From NCBI RefSeq assembly GCF_014199305.1, contig NZ_JACIJK010000009.1, positions 146,208-210,207 on the forward strand: a DNA stretch of 64,000 nucleotides, read 5' to 3'. The notes under the pieces were generated by a model. It did not search any database, was not told where the DNA came from, and was given only the letters and a program-made list of their open reading frames with translations. The position numbers and the translations under genes were made by a program. The stretch is from Sphingomonas aerophila. GTDB lineage: Bacteria; Pseudomonadota; Alphaproteobacteria; Sphingomonadales; Sphingomonadaceae. Within the stretch, counting starts at the first letter, position 1, and each line of letters begins with the position of its first letter. Of this stretch, positions 34,112-43,888 are shown piece after piece.

Positions 34112-34146
34112 AAAGGGGCCCGGTGGGAAACCACCGGGCCCTTTCG
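34112..34146 (+). terminator. Rho-independent terminator after tal
   Basis: GGGCCCGGTGG (34116-34126) pairs perfectly with CCACCGGGCCC (34131-34141) around a GAAA tetraloop and is followed by TTTCGCGTTT. It sits between tal and gnd. Confidence 0.85.
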
Positions 34147-34184
34147 CGTTTGGCTTACGATTTCCCGAGACACAGGACAGCAGC

Positions 34185-35171
34185 ATGAAAATCGGCATGA
34201 TCGGCCTTGGCCGTATGGGCGGCAACATGGCGCGCCGGCTGATGCGCGACGGTCACCAGATCGTCGCCTTTGACCGGGACGCGGGTGCGGTAGCAAAGCT
34301 GGTGGCGGATGGCGCCGAGGGTGCGTCATCGCTCGACGAGGCCCGCGGCAAGCTCGACAGCCCGGCCATCTGGTGGGTGATGCTGCCCGCTGGTGAGATC
34401 ACGCAAGCGACGATCGAACAGATCGCGGCGAATGCACAGCCCGGCGACATCGTGATCGACGGGGGCAACAGCTTCTACAAGGACGATATCCGCCGGGCCA
34501 AAGCGCTGCGCGAGAAGCAACTTCATTATGTGGACGTCGGCACGTCCGGCGGCGTGTGGGGGCTGGAGCGCGGCTATTGCATGATGATCGGCGGCGACAA
34601 GGAAACTGTCGATCTGCTCGACCCGATCTTTCGGACGCTGGCGCCCGGCATCGGCACGATCCCCCGTACTCCCGAGCGCGTGCAGGGCGAGGGCGAGGAT
34701 GACCGGGCGGAGCTGGGCTACATTCATGCAGGGCCGGCTGGCGCGGGCCACTTCGTCAAGATGATACACAACGGCATCGAGTACGGCCTGATGCAGGCCT
34801 ATGCTGAAGGCTTCGATATCCTGAAGGGAAAATCGTCGGAAAAGCTCCCCGAGGACGAACGCTTCGACCTGAACCTGACCGACATCGCAGAGGTCTGGCG
34901 GCGTGGCAGCGTGATCTCGTCCTGGCTGCTGGACCTTACCGCCCAGGCGCTGGCACGGGACAACGCGTTGTCCACCTTCTCCGGCCGGGTCGCAGACTCA
35001 GGGGAGGGGCATTGGACCATCGATGCGGCCATGGAAGAAGCGGTGCCGGCCAACGTGCTGACCGCAGCCCTGTTCGCGCGCTATCGCAGCCGTGTCGACC
35101 ACACGTTCGGTGACCAGGTGTTGTCGGCAATGCGCTTTGGCTTTGGCGGTCATGTCGAGATGCCCCAGTGA
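34185..35171 (+). CDS. gnd: 6-phosphogluconate dehydrogenase, short form (decarboxylating)
   Basis: This enzyme oxidises 6-phosphogluconate to ribulose-5-phosphate and CO2. The start at 34185 gives 328 residues with Rossmann motif [15 protein letters not shown], the substrate loop [14 protein letters not shown] and the catalytic lysine region [14 protein letters not shown]. It lacks the long C-terminal domain of the E. coli enzyme and matches the GndA/YqeC short class, which often prefers NAD. The upstream frame extension overlaps tal and was discarded. Confidence 0.95.
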   Translation: MKIGMIGLGRMGGNMARRLMRDGHQIVAFDRDAGAVAKLVADGAEGASSLDEARGKLDSPAIWWVMLPAGEITQATIEQIAANAQPGDIVIDGGNSFYKDDIRRAKALREKQLHYVDVGTSGGVWGLERGYCMMIGGDKETVDLLDPIFRTLAPGIGTIPRTPERVQGEGEDDRAELGYIHAGPAGAGHFVKMIHNGIEYGLMQAYAEGFDILKGKSSEKLPEDERFDLNLTDIAEVWRRGSVISSWLLDLTAQALARDNALSTFSGRVADSGEGHWTIDAAMEEAVPANVLTAALFARYRSRVDHTFGDQVLSAMRFGFGGHVEMPQ

Positions 35172-35210
35172 GGGGTACAGCAGTGAGGGGTATAGCAGTG
35201 AGCGGGGTAC
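35166..35210 (+). repeat. Three 15-bp tandem repeats at the gnd / HAD gene junction
   Basis: Units CAGTGAGGGGTACAG (35166), CAGTGAGGGGTATAG (35181) and the diverged CAGTGAGCGGGGTAC (35196) are head to tail. The first contains the gnd stop codon; the last provides the purine-rich tract before the next start. Confidence 0.8.
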
Positions 35211-35214
35211 TGGC

Positions 35215-36036
35215 GTGAGCCAGCCGATCAGGTTGTTGGTGTCGGACGTGGATGGCACGCTGGTCGACAAGGATAAGCACCTGACAGCCGTGACGACCGA
35301 TGCGGTCGCGCGGTTGGTGGCTGCTGGGGTAGGCTTCACCATCATCTCCGCCCGGCCGCGGTCGGGGGTGCAGCCCCTTGCCGATACGCTGGGCATCGAC
35401 GCACCGATCGCAGCCTTCAACGGCGGCCTGATCTTTCGTCGCGACGGCACTATCGAGGAGCATCATGTTCTGCCGCGCGAGGCGGTGGAGCAGGCGCTGG
35501 CGCTTGCCGCGGACGAGCCGGTCGACATCTGGGTTTTCGCCGACGACCAGTGGCATGCATCCGCCGACCAGGGCGTCCATGCGGACCACGAGCGGGTCGC
35601 CGCGAACCAGGAGCCGATGGTCACCGCTGATTTTACCGCGTTGGTGGAACGGGTCGACAAGATAACCTTTGTCTCGGATGATCCGCCGGTGCTCGCCCGG
35701 CTGCTGGAGCGGTGCAAGGCGGCGTTCGGTGGCCTCGCGACGATCGCACAGTCGCAGACCTACTACCTCGACGTCACGGCGACCGCGGCGAACAAGGGAG
35801 ATGGCCTGATTGCCTTGGCGAACGCGTTCGATGTGCCGATCGATGCGGTCGCTGCCATTGGCGACCAGTTCAATGACGTGCCGATGCTGGAGAGGGCTGG
35901 CACCTCGATCGCCATGGGCAATGCACCCGACGGCGTGCGGGCGGTGGCCGATTATGGCACCCGTGCAAACGATCAGGACGGCGTCGCCTTTGCGATCGAC
36001 GCGATCATCTTACCACGAAAAGGGATTACCGAATGA
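35215..36036 (+). CDS. Cof-type HAD-superfamily phosphatase
   Basis: HAD-IIB enzymes remove phosphate from small metabolites, often sugar phosphates. The 273-residue product has motif I SDVDGTLVD (nucleophile Asp), motif II IISARPR, and motif IV GDQFNDVPMLERAG. The GTG at 35215 is chosen because motif I then falls ten residues in; the earlier in-frame opening lies over gnd and the tandem repeats. It overlaps the next gene (ATGA). The true substrate cannot be named. Confidence 0.92.
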   Translation: MSQPIRLLVSDVDGTLVDKDKHLTAVTTDAVARLVAAGVGFTIISARPRSGVQPLADTLGIDAPIAAFNGGLIFRRDGTIEEHHVLPREAVEQALALAADEPVDIWVFADDQWHASADQGVHADHERVAANQEPMVTADFTALVERVDKITFVSDDPPVLARLLERCKAAFGGLATIAQSQTYYLDVTATAANKGDGLIALANAFDVPIDAVAAIGDQFNDVPMLERAGTSIAMGNAPDGVRAVADYGTRANDQDGVAFAIDAIILPRKGITE

Positions 36037-36779
36037 AGCAGTTGGTCGCCTTTGACCTCGACGGGACTTTGGCCGAGAGCAAGCAGGCCGTGCAGGAGCC
36101 GATGGCAAATGCATTGGCGGACCTGCTGGGTGTCGCCAATGTCGCCGTCATCTCAGGGGGCGACTGGCCGCAATTCGAGAAGCAGGTGGCAAGCCGCATG
36201 TTGCCGCGCGCGAACCTCGACAGATTGTGGTTGATGCCGACCACGGGCACCAAGTTGTACACTCACAAGGATGGCGTCTGGACGCCGGTCTATGCCGAGT
36301 TGTTCGACGACGAAACCAAGAAGAAGATCCTGACCGAGTTCGACGCCTCGCTGGAGGCGACCGGCTTTGTGCCCGAGCAGACCTGGGGTGAGCGGATCGA
36401 GGATCGCGGATCTCAGATCACCTTTTCTGCGCTCGGGCAGCAGGCACCGATCGAGGCGAAGGAGCATTGGGATCCCAAGTTCGAAAAGCGCAAGGTGATC
36501 CAGGCGGATCTGAAGAAGCGGCTGCCGGGGCTGTCAATCAACATGGGTGGGGCCACCTCCATCGACATCACCCGCGAGGGCGTGGACAAGGCATACGGCC
36601 TCAAGAAGCTGCGCGACGCGAGCGGCATTCCTCTGGATGCGATGATGTTCATCGGCGACGCGATCTTTCCGGGCGGCAATGACTATCCGGCGAAGGAACT
36701 TGGGCTCGACACGGTGCGCGTGCGCGACCCGCAGGAAACGATCGCGGTGATCGAAGGCATCGTCGCCTGCCTGAAGTGA
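36033..36779 (+). CDS. Eukaryotic-type phosphomannomutase-like HAD protein
   Basis: The 248-residue product has MKQLVAFDLDGTLAESKQAV, a central cap with VISGGDWPQFEKQV, and INMGGATSIDITREGVDKAY then FIGDAIFPGGNDYP. These match the alpha-phosphomannomutase branch of HAD-IIB, which interconverts mannose-6-phosphate and mannose-1-phosphate, better than Cof phosphatases. It is coupled to the preceding Cof gene by an ATGA overlap. Mutase against phosphatase activity is uncertain. Confidence 0.85.
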   Translation: MKQLVAFDLDGTLAESKQAVQEPMANALADLLGVANVAVISGGDWPQFEKQVASRMLPRANLDRLWLMPTTGTKLYTHKDGVWTPVYAELFDDETKKKILTEFDASLEATGFVPEQTWGERIEDRGSQITFSALGQQAPIEAKEHWDPKFEKRKVIQADLKKRLPGLSINMGGATSIDITREGVDKAYGLKKLRDASGIPLDAMMFIGDAIFPGGNDYPAKELGLDTVRVRDPQETIAVIEGIVACLK

Positions 36780-36803
36780 TCTGAAGGGGAGGCGAGAGCG
36801 GCC

Positions 36804-37550
36804 TCAAGCCGCACTCGCCTTCGCTGTCCCAAGCCCCATGCGCGCCAGTTCGCCGCGGCGGTCGACCAGTTGGTGCTTCAGGGCACCGGCAATGTGGAGC
36901 ACCAACAGCGCGAGCAGCACCCAGGCGCCAGCCGCATGGAATGTCTCGATCCGCTCGTGAACCTCGCGCTGTTCGGGCACACCCTCGGGTGTGCGACCCA
37001 ACTCATTGACCGGCCCGATCAGTGGCAGCGGGACGACGCCCCAGATCATCAGCGGCCCGCGTTTGCGCGGTGCCTGGCCGCCGCCCTTGCCCTCGCCGGC
37101 CGGGCCGCCCTGTGATGTCCGATCCTTGCCGCCGGCGGGTGCGGGCGGCGGTCCCGGCCGATGTGCCTCTGCCCAGGCGGCACCGGGCGACCCCGCGGGC
37201 GGACTGGCCGAGACCATCGCCCAGCCGGAAAAGGGGAGGATCAGCATTCCGGCATAAAGCAGGAAATGGACACCATGCGCGAGGCCCTGCTGCCACGCGG
37301 GCATGGGCAGGTAAGGTGGCGCGCGATGGGTTAGCCGCCATCCGATGCGGATCAAGGTCAGCGCCAGGATCGTGATGCCGGACGAGACGTGAAGCGCGAA
37401 GAAGCCGCGTGGCAGAAGCGGCCGCAACAGGCCCGAGGTAAGGTTATAGAGGATCAGCGCGGCGGTCGCCCAGTGAAGCGCAATCGCAACGTTGGTGTAT
37501 CGAAGCCCGGGAGTTTTCGAGGCGGACCGATCAAAGGTTACGCTGGCCAT
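36804..37550 (-). CDS. Cytochrome b561 with long Gly/Pro-rich loop
   Basis: Cytochrome b561 proteins are four-helix, di-heme membrane electron carriers. The four helices and likely heme histidines are visible in IALHWATAALI, FALHVSSGI, LAHGVHFLLYAGML and FHAAGAWVLLALLVLHIAGALKH. Between helices 3 and 4 lies an insertion of about 60 residues rich in Gly, Pro and Ala with KDRTSQGGPAGEGKGGGQ. The total is 248 residues against roughly 175-190 in relatives. I chose the ATG at 37550; 37562 is an alternative. Ubiquinone or superoxide are possible partners. Confidence 0.88.
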   Translation of the reverse strand: MASVTFDRSASKTPGLRYTNVAIALHWATAALILYNLTSGLLRPLLPRGFFALHVSSGITILALTLIRIGWRLTHRAPPYLPMPAWQQGLAHGVHFLLYAGMLILPFSGWAMVSASPPAGSPGAAWAEAHRPGPPPAPAGGKDRTSQGGPAGEGKGGGQAPRKRGPLMIWGVVPLPLIGPVNELGRTPEGVPEQREVHERIETFHAAGAWVLLALLVLHIAGALKHQLVDRRGELARMGLGTAKASAA

Positions 37551-37630
37551 GACGCTACCCACTGCCTGGCGCAGGATGCGGGCGCTCGGGCGGTTGCGTC
37601 AAGCACTTGTCGGCCGGTTGGCCGCAGCGT

Positions 37631-38497
37631 TCAGGCTGCATGCTTGTTCTCGCGTCGGCGGCCGACCATCATCCCGCGCTCTAGCCGAGCGCACAGCGCG
37701 ACATAATACTCCGACAGGAAGGCGCGATCATCGCCATCGTCCGGCATGTCGGCCTTGGCCCGGATGATGTTGGCGACAGTGGCCAGGGTTTCGGGCCGGC
37801 CCGCGCGCAGCACCTCTTCCAGCGTCTGCAACTCGCGAATCCCATACAGGTTGAGCGCGCGCTCGCTGAACTCGCGCCGTTCGGCCGGTGCCGTCGCGAT
37901 CAGGTCACCGGCCAGCTTGGCGCGGCTGGTGCGCACCACCCAGGTCCCAGCGACCAGGTCGCCGATGCGCAGCCGGTCGCGGTTGAATAAGAGGAAGAAC
38001 AGGAAAATGCCGCTCCAGGTGAGGGCGAAAACGGTCAGGAAGGTGTCGGCCAGCCCCTGCGATGCCTGCATGCCGAGGAACGAGAGCGGCAGGAAGACTT
38101 CAATCTCGCGCATGGCGTTGCGGGCGATCACCGCGCCGCCCGTCAGCCGCGCGCCGTCCCGCGCAACGACGCGCAGGCCGAGCAGCCGCTTGCCGGGCGT
38201 TGCGCCGCGGCCACCCATTTCGAACAGCGTGAACCAGCCGTTGCGAAGGACAAAGGCGCCGAGGAGCCAGATGATCATCAGCAGGCCGGTTTTGTCGCCG
38301 CGAGCGAGATAAGCGAGGGCCAGCGACGCGCCGATCAGGATCGCGAGCTGAAGCATCAGGTCGATGGTGAACGCGCCGGCCCGCGCGCCGCCCGCGCCGA
38401 GCTCCAGCTGCAGGTCGACCCCCTCTGGCGTGATGAAGCGCCGGCGGGGTGAACGAGGCTCCCGTGGAGAGGACGCCTTACGCCAGGGCCAGCGCAT
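37631..38497 (-). CDS. RDD-family membrane protein
   Basis: RDD proteins are small multi-helix membrane proteins of poorly known function; some are ion antiporters. The 288-residue product has helices at about residues 45-65 and 70-90, the conserved GATPGKRLLGLRVVARDG and a further helix before a soluble tail of about 110 residues. It overlaps the SpoIIM-like gene by 20 bases at its 5' end and ends the MoxR-type operon. Confidence 0.88.
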   Translation of the reverse strand: MRWPWRKASSPREPRSPRRRFITPEGVDLQLELGAGGARAGAFTIDLMLQLAILIGASLALAYLARGDKTGLLMIIWLLGAFVLRNGWFTLFEMGGRGATPGKRLLGLRVVARDGARLTGGAVIARNAMREIEVFLPLSFLGMQASQGLADTFLTVFALTWSGIFLFFLLFNRDRLRIGDLVAGTWVVRTSRAKLAGDLIATAPAERREFSERALNLYGIRELQTLEEVLRAGRPETLATVANIIRAKADMPDDGDDRAFLSEYYVALCARLERGMMVGRRRENKHAA

Positions 38498-39500
38498 GTC
38501 GCTTCCTTGGCAGGTAGAAATAGGCGAGCCACCCCGACAGCATCGCGAGCCCGATCAGCAGGCGCAGGCCGTCGTTCGTCACCGTCTGGCGGCCGATACC
38601 CTCCAGCAGGCCGGCAACAGCAAGCATGACCACGGTGCCGGCCATCGCGGTCGCGGCCGAGCGCCCGGCGGCGACCGCGGCGTCCACGCGGGCGATGCGG
38701 CCCGGAAAGGCGATGGCGCCGCCGATCCGAAGCCCGGCCGCTCCCGCGATGAAGATCGCAAACAGCTCTGTGGTGCCGTGGATCGCCAGCCAGCAGGTGA
38801 AGTTCGGCCCCAACCCCTTGGGCACGAACACCGCAAAGAAGGCGCCCAGCATCAGGCCATTGTAGAGGATCAGCAGGATCGTCGGGATCCCTAACGCAAA
38901 GCCAAGCGCAAAGGAAAAGATCGCAACCTGGGCGTTGTTCTGGAACAGGTATGCGGCAAAGGTCGCCAGCATGTTCTGGTCGCTGGCGTACAGGCTTTCG
39001 CGCAGGCTGTCGGCGGAGGCCGCAGGATCGCGACCGTTCGCCAAACCTTCTGGCAGAAGCGCATAGAACCAGCTCGGGTCACTGCGGACGAGCAAATAGG
39101 CGACAAATGCTCCGGCGATCGTGAACAGCACCACGACCAGCGTCTCTCGCCACAGCGCCCGCACCGCATCGGGCCAACCCCGCGCGAAAAAGCGGCCGAG
39201 CTGCGATCCAAGCGAACTCTGCACCCCATAGATCTGGAAATAGGCCCTGGTGGAGAGCTGTTCGAGATAGGTGATCAGCGCGCGGTCCAGCGAGGTCTCG
39301 CGGGCGACCGACAGGGAAGACAGGGTGGCCCGGTAGAGCAGCGGCAGGGCGATCAGGTCCTCGTCCGACAGGGCGCGTACCGATCGTCTCTCGATGCTGG
39401 TGACCAGACGTTCCAGTTGCTCCCACTCGGCCCCATGGGCTGCGCGAAAGCGACTGGCGTTTACCGGGGCGGCCCCGGCGGCGTCGACCAGGGCGCTCAC
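38478..39500 (-). CDS. SpoIIM-like (stage II sporulation protein M family) membrane protein
   Basis: The 340-residue product has an N-terminal helical soluble part and five or six membrane helices with the family hallmark AIHGTTELFAIFIAGAAGL. SpoIIM acts in engulfment in Bacillus, but homologues next to MoxR and DUF58 occur in many non-sporulating bacteria and their role is unknown. It overlaps DUF58 by four bases. Confidence 0.88.
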   Translation of the reverse strand: MSALVDAAGAAPVNASRFRAAHGAEWEQLERLVTSIERRSVRALSDEDLIALPLLYRATLSSLSVARETSLDRALITYLEQLSTRAYFQIYGVQSSLGSQLGRFFARGWPDAVRALWRETLVVVLFTIAGAFVAYLLVRSDPSWFYALLPEGLANGRDPAASADSLRESLYASDQNMLATFAAYLFQNNAQVAIFSFALGFALGIPTILLILYNGLMLGAFFAVFVPKGLGPNFTCWLAIHGTTELFAIFIAGAAGLRIGGAIAFPGRIARVDAAVAAGRSAATAMAGTVVMLAVAGLLEGIGRQTVTNDGLRLLIGLAMLSGWLAYFYLPRKRHALALA

Positions 39501-40810
39501 AGCAGGTTCCTTCGCTTGAGGTCAGTATAGGCCTGCACCAATCGTTCGCCCACGCGGTCGTGCTCCGCCTCGACGACGTGCACGCCCAGCCGGCCCAGGC
39601 GCCGGATGACCACGCGACGTTCACGCAGCAGCGCGGCGGCGGTCACGGCGCGGCCGACGTCGTCCGCGGTTGCGGGCGCGCGGTCCGCGATGCTTTCCAG
39701 CTCCTCGTCGCGCAGGACGACGACCATCAGCAGGTGCTTTTCGACCAGCCGCTGCGCCGCGCGCACCATGAAATCGGCCTGGGTGGTGTCGACGATCTCC
39801 GTCAGCAGGACGATCATCGACCGGCGGTTCAATGCGCTGGCGAGCGAGGTCAGCGCAAAGGTATGATTGGTTTCATCCGTGCCATAGTCGATCCGGGCCG
39901 CCAGACGCTGCAGGTCGGCGAACGCGCCGATGCCGCCGGCCATGCCGCTTGCGATGCGTGGACGGGAGTCGAAGGCGTGCAGGGCAACGCGGTCGCCCAG
40001 CTTCAGCGCTACCCAGGCGGCCAGCAGCATTGCCGTGACCGCACGATCGACCCGCGGCAAGCCGGCCACCGGCTCTGCCATCTGCCGCCCGGCATCGACC
40101 GCGAAGACGATCTGGTTGTTCCGTTCGGTCCTGAACTCGCGCGCGACGAGCTTGCCGTGGCGGGCTGACCCCTTCCAGTCGATGGCGCGCCGCTCCATGC
40201 CCGGCTGAAACTCGACCAGGGTCTCGAACTCGCCGCCGTCGCCGCGCCGAGCCTGGGTCAGCAATCCTTCGAGGGCATGGCGCTGGAACAGCCGCGCGCC
40301 TTGCTCACGAACGGGGCCAATGTCGGGCAGAATCGCGATCTCTGCGGGCGTGTCAGCCTGTTGCTGCCGCCAGGTGAGCCCCATCGGCCCGCGCCAGCGT
40401 ATCCACAACGCACCGATCCGCGCCGTTCCGCGCCGCAGGGCCTGAAGCGGCACGTGGGCAGCGCCGACCCCCTTCTGATCGAGCAGCAGCGCCAATCGGC
40501 CATCATCCTCGGTGCCAATCATGGGGCCCGCATCGATGGCGACCTCGGCACGCGAGGGTGCCTGTCCCTGCGCGATGCGCGCCGTGACCGTGGCCGCGAT
40601 TGGCTCCCCGACACTCGCTGTGCGCGGTATCGCAAGCGACACCGTCCCGTGCCGTCCGCCGGTGAACCCGTCTGCGAGAGTCAGCAGGATCACGGCGAAG
40701 GGCCATGCGAGGCCAAGATACCACTGGCCAGGCATCGAGACCGCCACAAGGAGCGCGACCGGCGCCCCGGCAGCGGCCGCCGCGACCGACAGGCGGGTAG
40801 GGTAGATCAA
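39497..40810 (-). CDS. DUF58-domain protein
   Basis: DUF58 proteins are partners of MoxR ATPases and often carry a von Willebrand-like fold. The domain hallmark RRAIDWKGSARHGKLVARE lies near the middle, followed by VFAVDAGRQM, where an acidic metal-site-like Asp sits. Two short hydrophobic helices lie near the N-terminus. I chose TTG at 40810 (437 residues) because the longer frame overlaps moxR and is not membrane-like; the start is uncertain. Confidence 0.9.
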   Translation of the reverse strand: MIYPTRLSVAAAAAGAPVALLVAVSMPGQWYLGLAWPFAVILLTLADGFTGGRHGTVSLAIPRTASVGEPIAATVTARIAQGQAPSRAEVAIDAGPMIGTEDDGRLALLLDQKGVGAAHVPLQALRRGTARIGALWIRWRGPMGLTWRQQQADTPAEIAILPDIGPVREQGARLFQRHALEGLLTQARRGDGGEFETLVEFQPGMERRAIDWKGSARHGKLVAREFRTERNNQIVFAVDAGRQMAEPVAGLPRVDRAVTAMLLAAWVALKLGDRVALHAFDSRPRIASGMAGGIGAFADLQRLAARIDYGTDETNHTFALTSLASALNRRSMIVLLTEIVDTTQADFMVRAAQRLVEKHLLMVVVLRDEELESIADRAPATADDVGRAVTAAALLRERRVVIRRLGRLGVHVVEAEHDRVGERLVQAYTDLKRRNLL

Positions 40811-40841
40811 GTTTGGCTGCCCGACCCGCCGGCGCTGGCCG

Positions 40842-41798
40842 TCACCGTGGCACCTCGATTGTATCGATGATCCCGGCCACGACATCCTCGATCGCGCGGC
40901 CGTCAATCTCCGCGGCGGGCGACAGGATCAGCCGGTGGCGGAGGAGGGCGGGGGCGAGTGCCTTCACATCGTCCGGGATCACGAAGTCGCGTTCCTCGAT
41001 CGCCGCCCGAGCCCTGGCGGCGCCGGCCAGCATCGCACCGGCACGTGGCGACGCGCCGCTGTCCAGGTCCGCGACCTCGCGGGTGCCCCGGATCAGCGAG
41101 GCAATATAGTCGATGACCTCATCCGCCAGTCGCACACCCGCCACGGCATCGACAGCGGCCGCGATCGTATCAGCGTCAAGGGCCGGCTCAATGCCCCAAT
41201 CGTCCGGCGTCATGACGCTTTGCCGGCTGCCATGGGCAGCGATGATCCGGCGCTCCTCCTCGGCGGAAGGATAGTCGACCAGGTGCTTGAACAAAAAGCG
41301 GTCCAACTGGGCCTCGGGCAGCGGATACACGCCCTGCTGCTCGATCGGGTTCTGCGTTGCGACAACGGTGAAGCGGGCGCCGAGCGACAGCGTGTCGCCG
41401 TCGATCGTCACCGTACGCTCCTGCATCGCCTCCAGCAGCGCGGCCTGGGTCTTGGGCGGGGTGCGGTTAATCTCGTCCGCCAGCAGCAGGTCGCAGAAGA
41501 TCGGACCACGGGTCAGCGTGAAGGTCGAAGTCTGGAAATTGAACAGGTTCGCGCCGATGATGTCGCCCGGCAGCAGGTCCGGGGTGAACTGGATCCGTCC
41601 GAAGCCAAGGCCGGTTGCGCGGGCGAAGCTGTGCGCGATCAGGGTTTTGGCGGTTCCCGGTGGCCCTTCCAGCAGGATGTGGCCGCCTGCCAGCAGCGCG
41701 ACCAGCAGTAGTTCCACCGTCGCGTCCTGCCCGACCACAGCCTTGCCGACCTCGCGCCGGATGGCTGCTGCAAGTGCGGGTACCTCGTTCACGGTCAC
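40842..41798 (-). CDS. MoxR-family AAA+ ATPase
   Basis: MoxR ATPases act as chaperones that assemble or activate protein complexes with vWA-domain partners. The 318-residue product has Walker A GPPGTAKT, Walker [10 protein letters not shown], sensor 1 [20 protein letters not shown] and the C-terminal lid [18 protein letters not shown]. It starts four bases inside the end of the DUF4350-like gene, as part of a six-gene operon. Confidence 0.96.
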   Translation of the reverse strand: MTVNEVPALAAAIRREVGKAVVGQDATVELLLVALLAGGHILLEGPPGTAKTLIAHSFARATGLGFGRIQFTPDLLPGDIIGANLFNFQTSTFTLTRGPIFCDLLLADEINRTPPKTQAALLEAMQERTVTIDGDTLSLGARFTVVATQNPIEQQGVYPLPEAQLDRFLFKHLVDYPSAEEERRIIAAHGSRQSVMTPDDWGIEPALDADTIAAAVDAVAGVRLADEVIDYIASLIRGTREVADLDSGASPRAGAMLAGAARARAAIEERDFVIPDDVKALAPALLRHRLILSPAAEIDGRAIEDVVAGIIDTIEVPR

Positions 41799-43054
41799 GC
41801 TTGTTTGTGTCCTTTCTGCCAGTCATGGAGCGCGCGGGCGGCGGTAAGCACCTCCTCGGCCGTTTGTGCCGCAGACGCGCTGGCGGCGAGGTCTGAAAAG
41901 CGCTGCGGTCGTTCGATCCGGTCGAGGTACCTGTCCAGTTCGCGGTCGTGAAGCCGGGCGGGGACGCCAAAGGACTGCCGCGCTCGTTCCCGGGCCAGTT
42001 CGGCATAGCGCGGGCCAAGGATGCGCCACCGGCCAGCCTTGCGGATCAGCGCGGCGGTGTTGTCGATCAACGCAGCCTTACCGAATGGGATCGCTCGCGG
42101 CAGCCGGCGTGGCGCGCCGAAACGATGGGTGGCCTGCCAACCCGCCAGCAGAAGCGCGACGAGGATGGCCAGCGTCATCGCCAGAAAGGGCGGCTCGAAC
42201 GCGAGCTTGAGGGGGCTGCGCGTGTGCTCGAAGCCGTTCAAGGTCACGTCGAACAGGATGCCGTTCGCCTCGTTCGAGTTCAGCCAGTCGAGCAATGCCA
42301 GGGCAGACGCCGCCTGCTCCTCGCGCCGCATCCCCATGTTGTTGAGCAGGTCCGGATCCGACAGGACATAGACGTTCCGCCCCTGAAGGCGGGCGAGCAC
42401 CGTGTGTCCGTGACCATCCGTGATCAGCGGATCGAAGCCGGGCGACCGGTGCTTGTGGCCGTCCGCGTCGGTTTCGATGTAGCGATCGATGCCCCCGATG
42501 ACCTGCAATGGGCGGGGCGCGCGAAACGCAATGGCGGCGGGCAATTCGGGTGCGTTGATGAGCGGGCGTCCGCCGCTGCGCTCACGTATCAGCCTCAGGC
42601 GTGTCCCCGGGGCCAGCACGCCCTCCGGATCATATCGCGGTAGCAATCCGACCCGTCGCACCCAGCCCCCCCGCTTTCGATCGGCGGCGGTCTGCCATTT
42701 GGGCAGAACGAACAGCGTTACCCGTGATCCGCGCTGCGACAGCACCGGATCAATGGGGACATCCCCATGCTCCGGCGTCGCCACCGCGAGGTTTTCCGAA
42801 TTCAGGGCGTATTCGCTGCGCACCACTTGTGGTGACCGCCCGGTCGCCTCCGCCAGGCGCACGAGGCCGCTATAGCCCACGGCGGCATTGGACAGCGCAT
42901 GCGCGCCGCCGTTGTTGCCCGATCGCCAATCCGGGGCGAAGGCGCCCAACACCAGCGTTGCGGCGAAGGCGAGCACGCCCACCCCGATCAGGATGGCGAC
43001 CACAACCGGCCGGAAGGCACCATCGCGCGGAGCGGCGGATGCAGCATCGCTCAT
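41795..43054 (-). CDS. DUF4350-like membrane protein
   Basis: The ATG at 43054 gives 419 residues: an N-terminal membrane helix ([18 protein letters not shown]), a soluble domain of about 230 residues including a DPDLLNNMG segment typical of DUF4350 proteins, a second helix ([17 protein letters not shown]) and a helical tail. The family is usually found, as here, upstream of moxR. Function is unknown. Confidence 0.82.
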   Translation of the reverse strand: MSDAASAAPRDGAFRPVVVAILIGVGVLAFAATLVLGAFAPDWRSGNNGGAHALSNAAVGYSGLVRLAEATGRSPQVVRSEYALNSENLAVATPEHGDVPIDPVLSQRGSRVTLFVLPKWQTAADRKRGGWVRRVGLLPRYDPEGVLAPGTRLRLIRERSGGRPLINAPELPAAIAFRAPRPLQVIGGIDRYIETDADGHKHRSPGFDPLITDGHGHTVLARLQGRNVYVLSDPDLLNNMGMRREEQAASALALLDWLNSNEANGILFDVTLNGFEHTRSPLKLAFEPPFLAMTLAILVALLLAGWQATHRFGAPRRLPRAIPFGKAALIDNTAALIRKAGRWRILGPRYAELARERARQSFGVPARLHDRELDRYLDRIERPQRFSDLAASASAAQTAEEVLTAARALHDWQKGHKQA

Positions 43055-43803
43055 GGTCGCCACGCCTGGGGCAGGGCATAGTCGGTATAGGCAGCACGAG
43101 CGACCTGCCAATCAACGGCAGCCACCGCTCGCCCCCCGAACAGGCTGCGTTCGACCAGCGCAGCGATGTCGGAGAACAAGGCGCGCGCGGGGACGGGCAC
43201 ATCCGGCGAGGCCGCCAGCTCTCGACTGGTGAGTGCCGGGCGCACCAGACGGGGGCGCCGGCGGGCCATGTCCTCGACCGATCGGATCAGCAAGGAATGT
43301 GCCGCCTCTGCATAGCGCCTCTCCGCGGCGAGCGCGTCCGCTTCGCGCAGCCACGCCCGAACCGGGGCGGCGTCTGGCGTCCATTCCTCGTCAGCGACCG
43401 CGACCGGTTCGGCCAACGAACGGCGACGTGGCAAGCGCCAGATGCCGTGGCGCAGCCGCTCCGCCACGGCCCAGACCATGGCCCCGAGCGCCACAAAGAT
43501 CACCGCCCACAGCAGCACGCGAGCGACCGGAGCATCGGGCATGTGTTCACCGATCCAGCGCAAAAGTCGGCCGACGGGACGCAGCAGCCGGGCGAGAAAT
43601 CGTCCCAGCGCCGTAAGCCAGGCGGGTGGCTCGGGCGGCGGCGCTTCGGGGAGCATCGTGAACTGCACGTCACGGTCGGCCCGCAGCGCGCTGTGCGCGG
43701 CGTGCAAACGCTGGGCGGCGTCGGCCGCTGCGTGCGATGGTCCTGCCGCCAAGTGTTGTTGCCCCCTGTTCCCGAAGACTAGCCGAGCGACGCGTGCACG
43801 CAA
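43051..43803 (-). CDS. DUF4129-like membrane protein, first gene of the MoxR operon
   Basis: The product (up to 250 residues) has a central membrane helix (VARVLLWAVIFVALGAMVWA) and a C-terminal soluble domain with EADALAAERRYAEAAHSLLI and TSRELAASPDVP, as in DUF4129 domains. The start is uncertain: the ATG at 43803 or a TTG at 43752 that would remove a basic leader. Its position before DUF4350-like and moxR supports the call. Confidence 0.75.
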   Translation of the reverse strand: MRARVARLVFGNRGQQHLAAGPSHAAADAAQRLHAAHSALRADRDVQFTMLPEAPPPEPPAWLTALGRFLARLLRPVGRLLRWIGEHMPDAPVARVLLWAVIFVALGAMVWAVAERLRHGIWRLPRRRSLAEPVAVADEEWTPDAAPVRAWLREADALAAERRYAEAAHSLLIRSVEDMARRRPRLVRPALTSRELAASPDVPVPARALFSDIAALVERSLFGGRAVAAVDWQVARAAYTDYALPQAWRP

Positions 43804-43888
43804 CGGCTAATCCAACGCGAACGCTTGCGTTTCGAAACGCAGGCGGGAAGGATCGTTTTGCGGCGCATGCGACGCGGGGGAGACGAGG

